A stretch of 64,000 bases of DNA. It comes from Vitellaria paradoxa. Taxonomy: Eukaryota; Streptophyta; Magnoliopsida; Ericales; Sapotaceae. Both the position numbers and the translations under genes were made by a program. This document shows, in pieces, positions 33,027-43,905 of this stretch; within the stretch, counting starts at the first letter, position 1; the number at the start of each line of letters is the position of its first letter. Where the stretch lies: the NCBI GenBank assembly GCA_019916065.1, contig CM034233.1, positions 19,355,936-19,419,935 on the forward strand. Direction: 5' to 3'. The notes below the pieces were generated by a model that worked only from the letters and a program-made list of their open reading frames with translations, was not told the origin of the DNA and made no database searches.

Positions 33027-36000
33027 ATGAAAGGGCGACAAGGCGAGGAGAGAGCTAGCACGAAGGTTTTCCTGACGTCTCTATCGGCAATGGTGGCGGA
33101 GACGGCGACTTTTCCAATTGATATGACGAAGACGAGGCTTCAGCTTCACGGCGAGTCTCTCTCCTCGGCTCGTCCCGCCCTCCGCATTCCGCGTCGCCGC
33201 CGAAATCGTCCGCAGCGAAGGACCTCTGGGGATCTACAAGGGGTTGTCTCCGGCGATCATCAGACACCTCTTCTACACCCCGATTCGAATCGTCGGTTAC
33301 GAGCACTTGCGGAATACTTTCGTCCCCGATGACAGTTCACTGCCTCTCTCTAGCAAAGCTTTAATCGGCGGCGTTTCCGGTGTTATTGCTCAGGTGCTTG
33401 CATCTCGAGGTGTCTAATTTCTTTCAAAGTTGGAAATTTTGTGTTTTAATTGATTGAATTGAATTTAACATGGGCTTAATCTATTCGAACTATAGTCAAT
33501 ACAGTTGCTTTGAAATTGCAAACTGGAATGCATAGAGCACATGATTCTTAGAAGGAATACAGATACTGATCTTACTCAATTCTGGATTATGATTGTCATT
33601 TTTGATTTAATCAATTGAAGATTGTTATCGAATCATGAAGGTCCATGAATGCATTTTTCAGTTAGGTAAAAGAAATGTGCACTAGGACTTAGTTATAGGA
33701 AAGATTGTGGCCATTGGGTCTTGTTTGTACCCTGTTTCTTGATTATCTGACTTCTCCATAGTTCGTCACTGGTTTTGGTTCTGGTCATCCAGGGACTGAT
33801 TAATTTATTTATTTTTTGTTGTGGCTAGCCACTTCAGGAAACCATTTTGATTTCGTTATGCATATGTAAACAGCCATGCAATAATGAATAGAATATTTAG
33901 CTAGTTAAAAATTGGCAGTTCAAATCATATAATTAGATGAAATGCTTTTTATCAACAAATAGACACAAGTAAGTGATCAGTTATAGAATGTTCTGTCTTT
34001 ACATTTCTTGTGGAGGAGCTTATTAGGATTATCTGCAATATTATTCATGATCTCGTATGGAAGTTTTAGTCAGCAAAACGAATAGAGCATTATTCAATTC
34101 TAGATTGGAAATTTTGGAATGATAAATGCACATTTTTACATATTATGCTTGACTCGAACATAGTACCGTTAGTTAAAGTAACCTAGGGCAGAAATCAAAT
34201 GACAATGAAAATTGACAGATTAGAGATACCAATAAGTTAACTTTTTTTTTTTTTTTTTTTCCATAGTTTTGTAAGGAGGTCGAGCTATATTGATTTGGAT
34301 GTTCACGTGGAACCAATGCAAGATAAATACTTCGCAGAAGTGCATTGCAAGTATCTTTTATAGAATATTTCCAAGGGGGGCTTTGGGATTAAATGGCAAA
34401 ACTGGATGAGAGGCTACTTTTCTTGTACCAACTTCTATGTCATTGTTAATGGGAAACCTGCCAAAACTTTTAGAGCTTCAAAGGTCTTAGGCAGGGTGAT
34501 TCTCCACTCTCTCCATTCCTATTCACTTTGGAGCGTTGATGTCCTTAGAAAATTGGTTACTAGTGCAATTGATACTGGAGCTGCGACGGGTATGGCCACA
34601 TTTTCTCTTTCTAATAGATTAGGATGTTACCCCATCGTTGGTATTGTCAAATTGTTTGAACTTTCTAGTGGCCTTAGAGTGAACATGACTAAAAGCTCCC
34701 TTCTTGGCATTAATATAGAGAATGATAAGACTGATATTTCTATGTAAGCAAATTGGGTGTACCACAGAACCTTGGCCCATGAAGTATTTAGGGTTGCCTT
34801 TAGGAGAAGATTCCACTTCTAGTAGCTCATTGGGACCTTTCGTAGGTCAAATCAATAGGAGACTAGATGGTTGGGAAAATCTTCCTTATATGGGGGGTAG
34901 ACCTATCCTATTGCATCAAGTTTATATAGAATTCCCCTATATTACATGTCCATATTCAGAATTCCTTCCAAGGTTGCTTACTTAATTGAAAATTTGAACA
35001 ACTGTTTTCTTTGGCAGGGATGGGGTGAGGAGACTAGGGACCATCTCTCAACCATCTAGCTCCCCAAGGATAAGTGTTAATTAGCCGATGGCAATATTGT
35101 TGCTAGGAATACAACTCTTTTAGGCTAGTGGTTATGGGGATTCCCCTTAGAACAAGAATCTTTATGGCATTTGGTTATCAAGAGTAAATATGGGCATTGG
35201 AAGAGTGATTGGGATTCTAGAATTATAGAAAGAGTCAATTGGAAAAACCTTTGGAAATCTATCTCACATGGTTTCAATCAATTCTCACAGTACACCAAGT
35301 GGGTCGTGGGTAATGGGGAAAACATTGTTTTCTGGGAAGATTGTTGGAGGGGTTCTACTTCATTTTTGGTTTCTTTCCCTAGGCCTTATGTCACACCTCG
35401 GATCTTGTGACCTGAGGAGTGAGTGATTCAACAAACAAATCATGCACTAACTAACTATACCTTGATCAGAGCCATTCACCACCCTGGAACAACATCCACA
35501 CAAGATAATAATATAATATAATATAATCTAACCAAGTCTCAGCTATTGCTAGACTATAATGCACCAACATATCCCATAACCATCATATTCAAACATAAGC
35601 CTTATGGCTTTTACAACTCAATCAAATAAATCTCTAAATTAAATTAATATTACAATCTCAAATAAAATTTTAACTTACACAAATAGAAATGCAATGTCTG
35701 CAAAAACTTATGCATTTCTAATCTCACCAAATGCCCACCTAGTCCTTAGGATCTGTTCCTGCAAGTCTGTAGGGATGTGAGAACTAATCTACTTGTACTT
35801 ATGTAGCATCATAAAAGCATATATAATATGTAAAGCAAAAGCATGCAATGTAATTATCACAAGTAATTCAACATCTTCAACTTAATCATAGTCAATCATC
35901 AATAACAAGGCTCAACATAATCAAATAGGTAAATAGCATTTCTCCATACCATCATACTACAACCATCATAACAAGTCTCAATATTTAATTTATTTATTAT

Positions 36001-39000
36001 CTTTCTTAGCATTACCATCATTATTTAACCATCGTTTTTTCCGTTCCATCTATTCCACCTATTATCTGTCTTAGCATTAACATCAATGTTTAACCTTTAA
36101 ATTTTCATTTTCATTTAAATCCACGGGGTGGGTACATTATACGTAGTCGTTAAGGACCACGATTAGTCACAATATACGTCGTCATTTAGGGCTACAATTA
36201 GTCATAGGGCCACGATTGGTCATAATACCCATCGTTGTTAAGGGTCACAATTAGCCACAATATATGTTGTCGTTTAGGGCCACAATTAGCCATAGGGTCA
36301 CGATTAGCCATAATACACGTCGTCGTTTAGGGTCACGATTAGCGACAATATACGTTGTCGTTTAGGGCCACGATTAGCCATAGGGCCATAATTAGTCACA
36401 TTACACGTCATGTTGTAGGCTATTAACTTATTGGCATAAACACCAATTCCTGCGTAGATTTCGGGACTTTTAATCCTAGAGTAATCTTTTTATCCTTCCT
36501 ATTTCTCAGTACCCTCCATCTCGTATCACGACATCAATCACTTTATCCTTTTGTCTCTTTCCATGATCATCCTTAATCATTTTATTCATAACATATCATC
36601 TCATCATTTCCCTTCACTTTCATTATCGTTTTCAACAATAACTTAACATATTCCAAATTCAGTTATCTTATCTTTTTCATTGTAATCAATTATTCTTAGC
36701 ATAATCAAATAATCAATGTCATCTAGGATAAATAACCAATCATATTCTAGTAATCATAGTCAATCAATAATAATGAAATCATTAATAAAGCAATGAATAC
36801 TAAACCATATATCTCTTCAATATTTTAACATCCTTCATCTTATCTCTTAAACATCTTCCATCCAAACATTTCCATCACTAATATCTCATTTGATCATTTC
36901 ATTGTAAACACCCGATTATAATACATTTATTATAATCAATCACTAATTCCCCTTCATTCATAATATCTAATCACCATATCATTCATATATTATTCACATT
37001 GTCAATTATCCCTGTTCTTTTCCAATAAGCTTATCATATGCTTTTTATCCTCATGTTCAATCAAGGAACATCTTATATCATCGTAATAACCAATTAACAA
37101 TCTCAATTCAATTAAACCTTACAATAACATGCTATCATCATATTATAACCTTTCCTCATTTCCTTACACATTTTCAACTCATTTTAACTCAACATAAAAT
37201 ATATATCAAGGACAAGTTATCAAATGTGGAGGATTATATCATAAAAAGTCTAAACTAAGATTTTGGAGCACTCGGGGCACCCTTATAGGGTAGTCAGGCG
37301 CCCGCATCAAGGGTCGGGGCGCCCCACTGCACCACTGGGGCACCCCTCTGAGGGGAACTTCAGGTGTTTTGCAAATTCTTTTATCTTTTATCCTCAAAAC
37401 TTGTTCTATAATCAAATCCTTATGCTTATAAACCCTACTTTGAGTAAATTAGCAAGTTTACAACCTTGTATATTCAATAAAAGGGCAGATTAAACAAGAA
37501 AAACCCACGTTTTAAGTTTTTGGAGGGGTCCAGGCCCCCCTTGAGGGATTTGGGCTCCCCTACCACCTAACTAGTGTCGGGGTAAGGCGGCCCGGCGGCC
37601 CCATAGAGACCCCGGGCGCCCCCTTGATGTCCAGTATATTGTTTTGTTCTGGTTCGAGCTAAAACTTATAGTTTTAGGTCTCAAACTTAGCCAAATCTAA
37701 TATATAACCCAAAACCTTGTTTCTAAGTGATGTTTAAGCCCTAAAAGACTCCAATGATTCAATCAAAACAAGTTTTAATTTACTCATTCTATCAAAATAT
37801 AAATCTTGGATCCAACCTATACATACACATATACAACTATATCATACCACTTGATTCATACCTTCAAATTCTTAAATAATCATCATAACAACATTTCCTA
37901 CTCATTACATCTCATATATGCTAAAATGAGACTAGAAATCTCTACCTCAAGCTTTGAACGCAAAGGTAGTGAACACCTGGTTTCAGGTTTCCAACTTTGA
38001 GTTGCTCAATCTCCTCCCCCTTTATCCAAACAACAAACAAACTGCATAGAAGGGTTCATTGAGTGCTTAATTGCATTCTTGTAAGATTAATTTGTATTTG
38101 GTTAGTGTTAGAAGGGCTTACCAAAGCAAAATTTTCCTTGGTTTCTCTTCCTCTCTCCCGATTCTCCTCTCCCAACACCAAACTCTTTCTGTCTCTTCTC
38201 TCATACATACATATACACATGCTTGGCTTGGTTTCCAAGCATATGCTACAGGATCTTACACTTCCCCCTCTACCCTATTCTGATTTTAGGGGTAAGCCTC
38301 AGCTGCTAAACACAGAACCATGTGTATTTGTCATTCTGCTACACAGGCCGGGCGCCCTCTTGGGCACCTCGGGCGCTCTCCTGAGACCCTGGGTGCCCAC
38401 CCCACTCTCCAGGGAGGCCCCCTGCATGCTTCCAAGTCAAAATGCTAATTTTTGGGTTATTTGGCCCATTACTTCCAAAATTTTCAATCCTAAGACATCC
38501 ATAATAACTAATATTGCTTAAATAACATATTATCACACCCAAAATATGTTATAAACCATCAATTTATATCGATACGGAAATCTAGGATACTACACTTTAT
38601 GCATTATCTAACAGGCAGCTTTCTACCATTTCTTTAATGATTTCTCCTAATTTCCCTCCCTTACTAATCTTTTGGAATTTCAATTTTTTTTTCTTTCAGA
38701 ACCTTAATGATAGGGAAATCTCAAAAACTGCTTTTCCTATATAGTCTCTGTTGGATGGTTGCATCATTAGAAATTCTGTACCTGATAGGATTTCTTGGAA
38801 ATTTTGGGTTTTACACTTGCAGTTCTTTCTTTGAATCTTTGATTAACTGCCAAAATTTTTTCATTTTTTCTCCTCCTACGCATGAAAATCAACACCCATG
38901 ATGTACTTTAGAAAAGAAGGCCTTCATTTTCTCTCCAACCAAATTGATGCATTATGTGTAAAGATAATGTTGAAATTGTCAATCACTCGTCCTTTGGCTC

Positions 39001-40403
39001 AGTTTTTATAGTTTGTGGGGAAACTCTTCTCTGTTGGGGTGATTATTGTCTTTTCCTCCCAGAATTGGTTTGATATGCTGATCACAAATTTTTGGGTTAT
39101 TGGGAAGAAATCAAGGCTAAGATAATTTGTGTGATGTTTCTGCTACTTTTGATTATTTGGATTGAAAGAAACTCTAGACTCCAACTATGATATTGATTAT
39201 TTGTGGGACATAATCATTTTATTTTGGCTTCTCAGTGGCTTCAATCATTTTAGGCTTAAAAGGAATTCCTCTGTTCCTCATCAAGCACAATTAGATTGAA
39301 TTTTGCATAATTGCATCTAGACTTAGGAAGTTAGGATTCCTGCCTTTGGGTTTTATTTTGTTGCTTTCTTTTTTCTTATTTTTCTTCGTGGATTTCTCGT
39401 CTTCTTTCTTTCTGTACTACTTTTACTTTATTTAACAAAGTATTGCTTATGTAAAAAACATAACATGTTAAGCTAGTTTTTCCCTATGGCAAAAGTTTCT
39501 TTTGTAACATTATTGGTTAATAATAAAGATAATATCATCTTCAAAAATGAGCATGGGCAAAGTGAAGATGTTAGATAAATATGTAGTGTTACTGTAGAAA
39601 ATAGAATAAGGAATTAATGCATTGGAGTGGTACCAATTAAAAAAAAAAATGAACGCAAGTACAATTAGATGGCTTATGAGATGCATCAGAGGCTGAATAA
39701 ATGCTCCACTCCAAAGGAGTAATTTGATGGAGAGGGGGGAACAGGAAGGCCCAGATCATGAGTTGATGTTGTGAGGAGATATGATTCCTTGAGATTTATA
39801 CGAGTTAAGAAGTATTCATATTACTTTCCTTAGTTCTTAGGATTGGGGCCCTTGTGTTGAGCAAAGGTAGTTGTAAAGAGTGTAGGTTTGTAGAGGTTTT
39901 GAATTTGTTTATGAGAAAATGAAGAAAGAAAATTTTATTTTTACATGCTAAATTCCAAAATTTATTCTCTTTGGTGACTCCTAACAAGAATGGGGTAACC
40001 ATAGTGTTTATTTTGGCTACTTGACTCCTTTCCAACCAAATTAACCACCCTAGTCAAAAAGGAATTGAAGGCCATGCTTTTCTTTTCATTTCTTTTGAGC
40101 ACGACCTCCTCACCATGCATAAAAAGCCTGCTTTTTCTTCAAAAGAAAAATTTAATACATTTCAAAACTTCATAACAATAAATCTCAGGACTCCTTTGTT
40201 TTAGGACAATGAATAATATGATTGATACGCACACCATTCTTCTTATTAGGAAATGGATTGCCATCTTTTATAATGCACCAATGGTTGTGCATGTAATACC
40301 TTACAGTAGAACTTGGTGACAATGGAAGTAGCCTTGCCTAAGCACATACTGTGGTATCTTTTTCGTCTTTATGCTACCCTCTTGATGTTCTACAGCTTCT
40401 GAT

Positions 40404-40450
<47 letters not shown>

Positions 40451-43400
40451 AACACTTTTTCCTATTTACTTTGAAATTTTTAAATGAAGAGGGGATAAAT
40501 TCAGATAATTTTTCTGGTCATGTAAGTGAAAATATGGCATCCTTTGAACCATTATTTTTTTAGTAAAATAACATTGTATCCTTACACTTTATATCGAATC
40601 TCAGTTTGGCCCATTTAATTTCAATTGTAATCATAAACTTCTTACAGTTACGGTTAAGTTTCAATTTAGCCCTTTTGTTAACAATCACTAAATAAATGTG
40701 ATGGAAGGACCCCATTGAAGCCTGACTGTAAGGAGTTTATGTGTAATTTATCCATTGTTATTATTTTTTAATTTCTCTCCTTTTTTTTTTTTTTTTTTTT
40801 GAAGGGGGGTTTGGTTGGTGATAGGGGATAAACCTAAATAATGTTAGTGGTATGAACTTAACCTTTACATTAATGTCATTTGATATTCTAACTCCACTTT
40901 TAATGATTGGCAAAAGTTTTGTCTGTTTATGAGCCTAATATGGTTGTTTAAGGCATTAACCCAACATTCATTGACTATTGAATATCCTATAACTTTCACA
41001 TCCACTAAGGAAAATTGATGTTCATTTAAGAAATACGGATACATCACAGTGCTGACATGCTAATATGGCAGTTTTCAAAAAATAAGGACACAATGTGATT
41101 GAGACAAGTCAACAAATAATTATACATATTTGAAAATGAGGGTTAGCATTGGTGCGACGGTAAGGATGCTCATTAGCAACTTGGAGGTCATGGGTTTAAT
41201 ACTCAAAAACAGTCTTTCCAGTTATTAGGGGTAAGGCTGACACAATTAAGGCATCTTCCTACAAGCATTCATGCTTCTAGGGGATGATTAAAATACCCTA
41301 AAACCTTAATGAATCATTGCCATGAAGGCGCCAGATTTCAGTTTTGCCAACTAATTTCTATGATTTTTACATTCGGTAAGTTTTGTATAGCATTATTTCC
41401 TCTTCTATATGACCCGTAACTTTAGTTTCATGAGCCTAATGAAGATAGTCATGCAAAAGTTTGCTTGTCAAGTAATGTTGCTTGATAGTTGTGAGCCTAA
41501 TCAAGATAGCCATGCACAAGTTTGCTTGTCAAGTAATGTTGCTTGATAGTTGTGCTTCAACTTGGCTTTTCTCACGTGTAATCTTAATGTGCAAACTTAT
41601 GTTAATGTCAGATCTTGTGATGCATCGAATGCAAATTTATGTTAATGTCAGATCTTGTGATGCATCGAATGCTATGTTACAAGGACTTAAGTATGCCTAC
41701 TACGTGCAACCATCGGGTTGTATTCATATAATTCTCATATCCAATGATGCCTTAGCAGCGATTGTCTCATGGTCTCACTATTAGAAAATGAGCTCAATAT
41801 ATATATCAAGCTAGTTTAATTCCCCCTCTCACGTGTGACATTGACTTATACATGGACTGGAGGGACAAATAAATTGAACCAAAAGTGGTGCATCAACACA
41901 AACATAAAAAGTGCATGGTAACAAATGATGAATAAATGCTGATAACAAGACTTGTGGTGTTGATGGCTTGTGAAAGCTCTAGTTCATTGTCTTACCTTCC
42001 CCTCCAAACTCTAAAAAAGGAGTAAATAAAATCATATACAGAAGATGAGAGAGGGAAGAAGAAACTACTATAGAAAATGGGCTCAACATATATATATATA
42101 TATATATATCAATCTAACTTAACACCATCTCTCACGTGTGACATTGACTAACATGTGGACTAGGGGGACAAACAAATTGAACCAAAGGTGGTGCAACAAC
42201 ACAAACTTAACAAAGTGCTCAATAATAAATGACGAACAAATACTGATAATAAGACTTGTGTTATTAATACCTGTTGAAAGTTAAAGTTCAACCCCCCCTC
42301 CAAAAAAAAAATGAACAAGAAACCCCCCAAAAAAGAGTAAATTAAATATTATAAAGAGCGAAGAAGAAAGAGGGAAAACACTACTATAAATATTTTTTTT
42401 TTGGTAACTCGAAACCCATACCAGTTTATTGTAACCCTCGACGAACTGCGTAATCGATGGGTAAACGGGGGATGCTTGAACCCACTTGCAAGACCCAAGC
42501 ACTAGGCAAGACAGATAGCCAGCCGGAATCGAACTCAAGACTTTCGGGTTTACGATTGGTCCCAAGAACCGCTGGACTACTCCGGCAGGTTCACTACTAT
42601 AAATTTGATTAAAACTTTTGTAAATTTGATTCTAGTATGATACAATTTGGTGTATTTGGGGAAAGGGATATTGCTCAACAATGGTGGCCAAGAGAGAAAT
42701 AGATTCATAGAAGTTTCACTTAAATACTATCGGTGTTGCTTTTTGATGCTTCATTTTCTTTACCCCCTAGGATATAGAATGATGGATCTTCCTCATAGAT
42801 AAGCAGCTTTACCCTCCTCGTCCTAGTTTGGTGTATGGGATGGTTTAAATTTCCCTATCCCACCTGTTTACATGCATTGAAAGCCTGCCCATTTACTCGT
42901 TTACGAGCTTGGAACCTCACATTCAGTGACGGATCTGGGGGAAAGTTTCGAAAACTATTAAGAGTTCTAGTGTAATTTTGGCAAAAATTTTTAATATTTC
43001 CTTTAGAAACCCCCCCCCCCCCCAAAAAAAAAGCATGAAATCCTAGTTCCACATGTTTTTATGCATCTTCATGCATCAAATCTACACTTTCTACTCTTAT
43101 ACATGAAATTCTACTCTTATACATGAAACCTAACAGGCTTAGGCATCTTCATAAATCAAAAGCACCTCAGCAAAAAAAATCCATGCTCTGACCTTGTTAT
43201 ATCCATTATCTATAAAACTCTAGGATCAGTTTGGTACCTCAATTATAATTTTATCCCGAAACATATACGTCTGGTGGTTGAACTCTGCTTTTTGTATGGT
43301 GTGTTGTCTATTACATAAGTTTGGAAAGAATCATAATTTCGTGCCAACCCCTATTAGAGCAGGTAGTTGCAAGCCCTGCTGATCTTGTTAAGGTCAGGAT

Positions 43401-43905
43401 GCAAGCGGATGGTCGTATGGTGAGCCAAGGTCTCCAACCGAGGTATTCAGGGCCTTTTGATGCTTTAAGTAAGATCTTACGAATAGAAGGTTTTGGAGGA
43501 CTTTGGAAAGGGGTCATCCCGAATGTCCAAAGGGCATTTTTAGTGAACATGGGAGAATTAGCCTGCTATGATCATGCAAAACATTTCATTATTCAAAACC
43601 AGCTTGCTGGTGACAACATATATGCCCATACGTTGGCCTCTGTCATTTCTGGGCTTGCGGCAACTGCTTTGAGTTGTCCTGCTGATGTTGTTAAGACGAG
43701 AATGATGAATCAGATGGTGACTCTGGAAGGCAAGGTCAAATATAGAAACTCTTTTGATTGTCTTGTGATGACGGTTAGAGTTGAAGGATTGAAAGCACTT
43801 TGGAAGGGGTTCTTTCCTACATGGGCAAGGCTTGGTCCTTGGCAATTTGTGTTCTGGGTCTCCTATGAAAAATTCAGACAAATTGCTGGGCTTTCTTCTT
43901 TCTGA
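33027..43905 (+). CDS. UCP3: UCP3-like mitochondrial carrier, two exons, apparent frameshift in exon 1
   Basis: Exon 1 is 33027-33393 (ATTGCTCAG|gtgctt) and exon 2 is 43363-43905 (ttagagcag|GTAGTT, phase 0). About 300 residues are expected, as in Arabidopsis UCP3/PUMP3. All three mitochondrial-carrier signatures are present: FPIDMTKTR, SPADLVKVR and CPADVVKTR. Other family blocks are LYKGLSPAIIRHL-type (YKGLSPAIIRHLFYTPIRI), LWKGVIPNVQRAFL, MGELACYDHAKH and LGPWQFVFWVSYEKFR. The protein should span the inner mitochondrial membrane six times; plant UCPs exchange small organic anions, and the UCP3 substrate is not settled. The oddity: the ATG frame stays homologous to about codon 50, but from 33181 the homologous frame is shifted by one base. 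The break falls in the C-rich stretch at about 33172-33181. This may be a sequencing error or a disabling mutation; the rest is open. Confidence 0.88.
36134..36412. repeat. Minisatellite of CACGATTAGCCA / ATACGTCGTCGTTTAGGG modules
   Basis: About five alternating repeats of an 18-bp module (CACGATTAGCCATAGGGC type) and a 35-bp module (CACGATTAGCCACAATATACG then TCGTCGTTTAGGGC). Point differences between units are mostly C/T and A/G. Confidence 0.85.
37262..38415. repeat. Three dispersed GC-rich islands inside the LTR
   Basis: Islands at 37268-37365, 37525-37630 and 38345-38425 share words such as GGGGCGCCCC, CCGGGCGCCC and GGGCACC. Between them the LTR is AT-rich. They look like internal duplications of a CpG-rich LTR segment. 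Confidence 0.6.
40404..40450. repeat. Compound (TC)n(AC)n microsatellite
   Basis: TC run of about 27 bp followed directly by a CA run of about 20 bp, in the UCP3 intron. Confidence 0.95.
41139..41310 (+). mobile_element. Au-like tRNA-derived SINE (degraded)
   Basis: Starts near TTAGCATTGGTGCGACGGTAAGG (A-box region), followed by CTTGGAGGTCATGGGTTTAATAC (B-box region), AACAGTCTTTCCAG and GGGGTAAGGCTGACAC. This order matches plant Au SINEs (GGTAAGG ... GGAGGTCACGGGTTCGA ... AACAGCCTCT ... GGGTAAGGCTG). It lies in the UCP3 intron. The 3' boundary is approximate and no target duplication was found. Confidence 0.7.
41431..41552. repeat. 61-bp tandem duplication
   Basis: TGAGCCTAATGAAGATAGTC... 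at 41431-41491 is repeated at 41492-41552 with a few substitutions. Both copies contain GTTTGCTTGTCAAGTAATGT and TGCTTGATAGTTGTG. Confidence 0.95.
41591..41670. repeat. 40-bp tandem duplication
   Basis: GCAAACTTATGTTAATGTCA then GATCTTGTGATGCATCGAAT at 41591-41630 is repeated with one change at 41631-41670, only 38 bp from the 61-bp duplication. Confidence 0.95.
41784..42378. repeat. 289-bp tandem duplication
   Basis: GAAAATGAGCTCAATATATATATC (41784) and GAAAATGGGCTCAACATATATATA (42073) start two copies. They share TCTCACGTGTGACATTGACT, CATGGACT/TGTGGACT, GGACAAA-AAATTGAACCAAA, GGTGGTGCA-CAACACAAAC and AAGACTTGTG in order. The right copy is cut by a SINE at 42392. Confidence 0.85.
42392..42591 (-). 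mobile_element. tRNA-derived SINE with perfect 13-bp target duplication
   Basis: On the minus strand it begins GAACCTGCCGGAGTAGTCCAGC, containing the A box TAGTCCAGCGG (42569-42579), then the B box GTTCGATTCC (42525-42534), and ends in an A tail (T run 42393-42402 on plus). It is flanked by identical CACTACTATAAAT at 42379-42391 and 42592-42604. The 200-bp length is usual for plant SINEs. It lies in the UCP3 intron, opposite to the gene. Confidence 0.9.
43010..43032. repeat. C14A9 homopolymer junction
   Basis: Fourteen C followed by nine A in the UCP3 intron, about 330 bp before exon 2. Confidence 0.85.

Larger units (their letters stand above)
35389..38594 (+). mobile_element. 3.2-kb solo LTR (Ty3/gypsy type) nested in the LINE
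   Basis: Begins TGTCACACCTCGGATC and ends AATCTAGGATACTACA (TG...CA). It is flanked by CCTTA (35384-35388) and CTTTA (38595-38599), a 5-bp duplication with one change. Across the insertion the LINE frame reads ...FPRPY then L-Y-ALSNRQ, which confirms the site. There is no primer-binding site, polypurine tract or protein domain, so it is best read as a long solo LTR. Inside are a minisatellite (36134-36412) and three GC-rich GGGCGCCC islands. Confidence 0.8.
34370..39450 (+). mobile_element. Degenerate LINE (L1-type reverse transcriptase) in the UCP3 intron, split by an LTR
   Basis: Fragments in order: NFYVIVNGKPAKTFRASK and, in another frame, GLRQGDSPLSPFLFTL (fingers and palm motifs); SSGLRVNMTKSSLLGIN; MKYLGLPLGE; RRLDGWENLPYMGGRP; then the C-terminal region with WVVGNGENIVFWEDCW and FPRPY. 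After the nested LTR (35389-38594) the frame resumes with ALSNRQLS, and a late WIERNS-type segment appears near 39160. The catalytic YADD/FADD stretch is missing, and several stops and frameshifts are present, so this copy is dead. Both outer ends are approximate; the 5' part of ORF2 is absent, as in 5'-truncated LINEs. Confidence 0.8.

Noticed and set aside
33055..33306. Minus-strand open frame over UCP3 exon 1
   Set aside because: Antisense shadow of the carrier exon, with no family features.
34406..34985. The LINE reverse-transcriptase frames as host genes
   Set aside because: Frames are broken, the catalytic aspartate motif is missing, and the order of motifs is that of a LINE ORF2.
36134..36412. 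CRISPR-like array
   Set aside because: Plant nuclear DNA; the units are contiguous imperfect minisatellite modules with no unique spacers and no cas genes.
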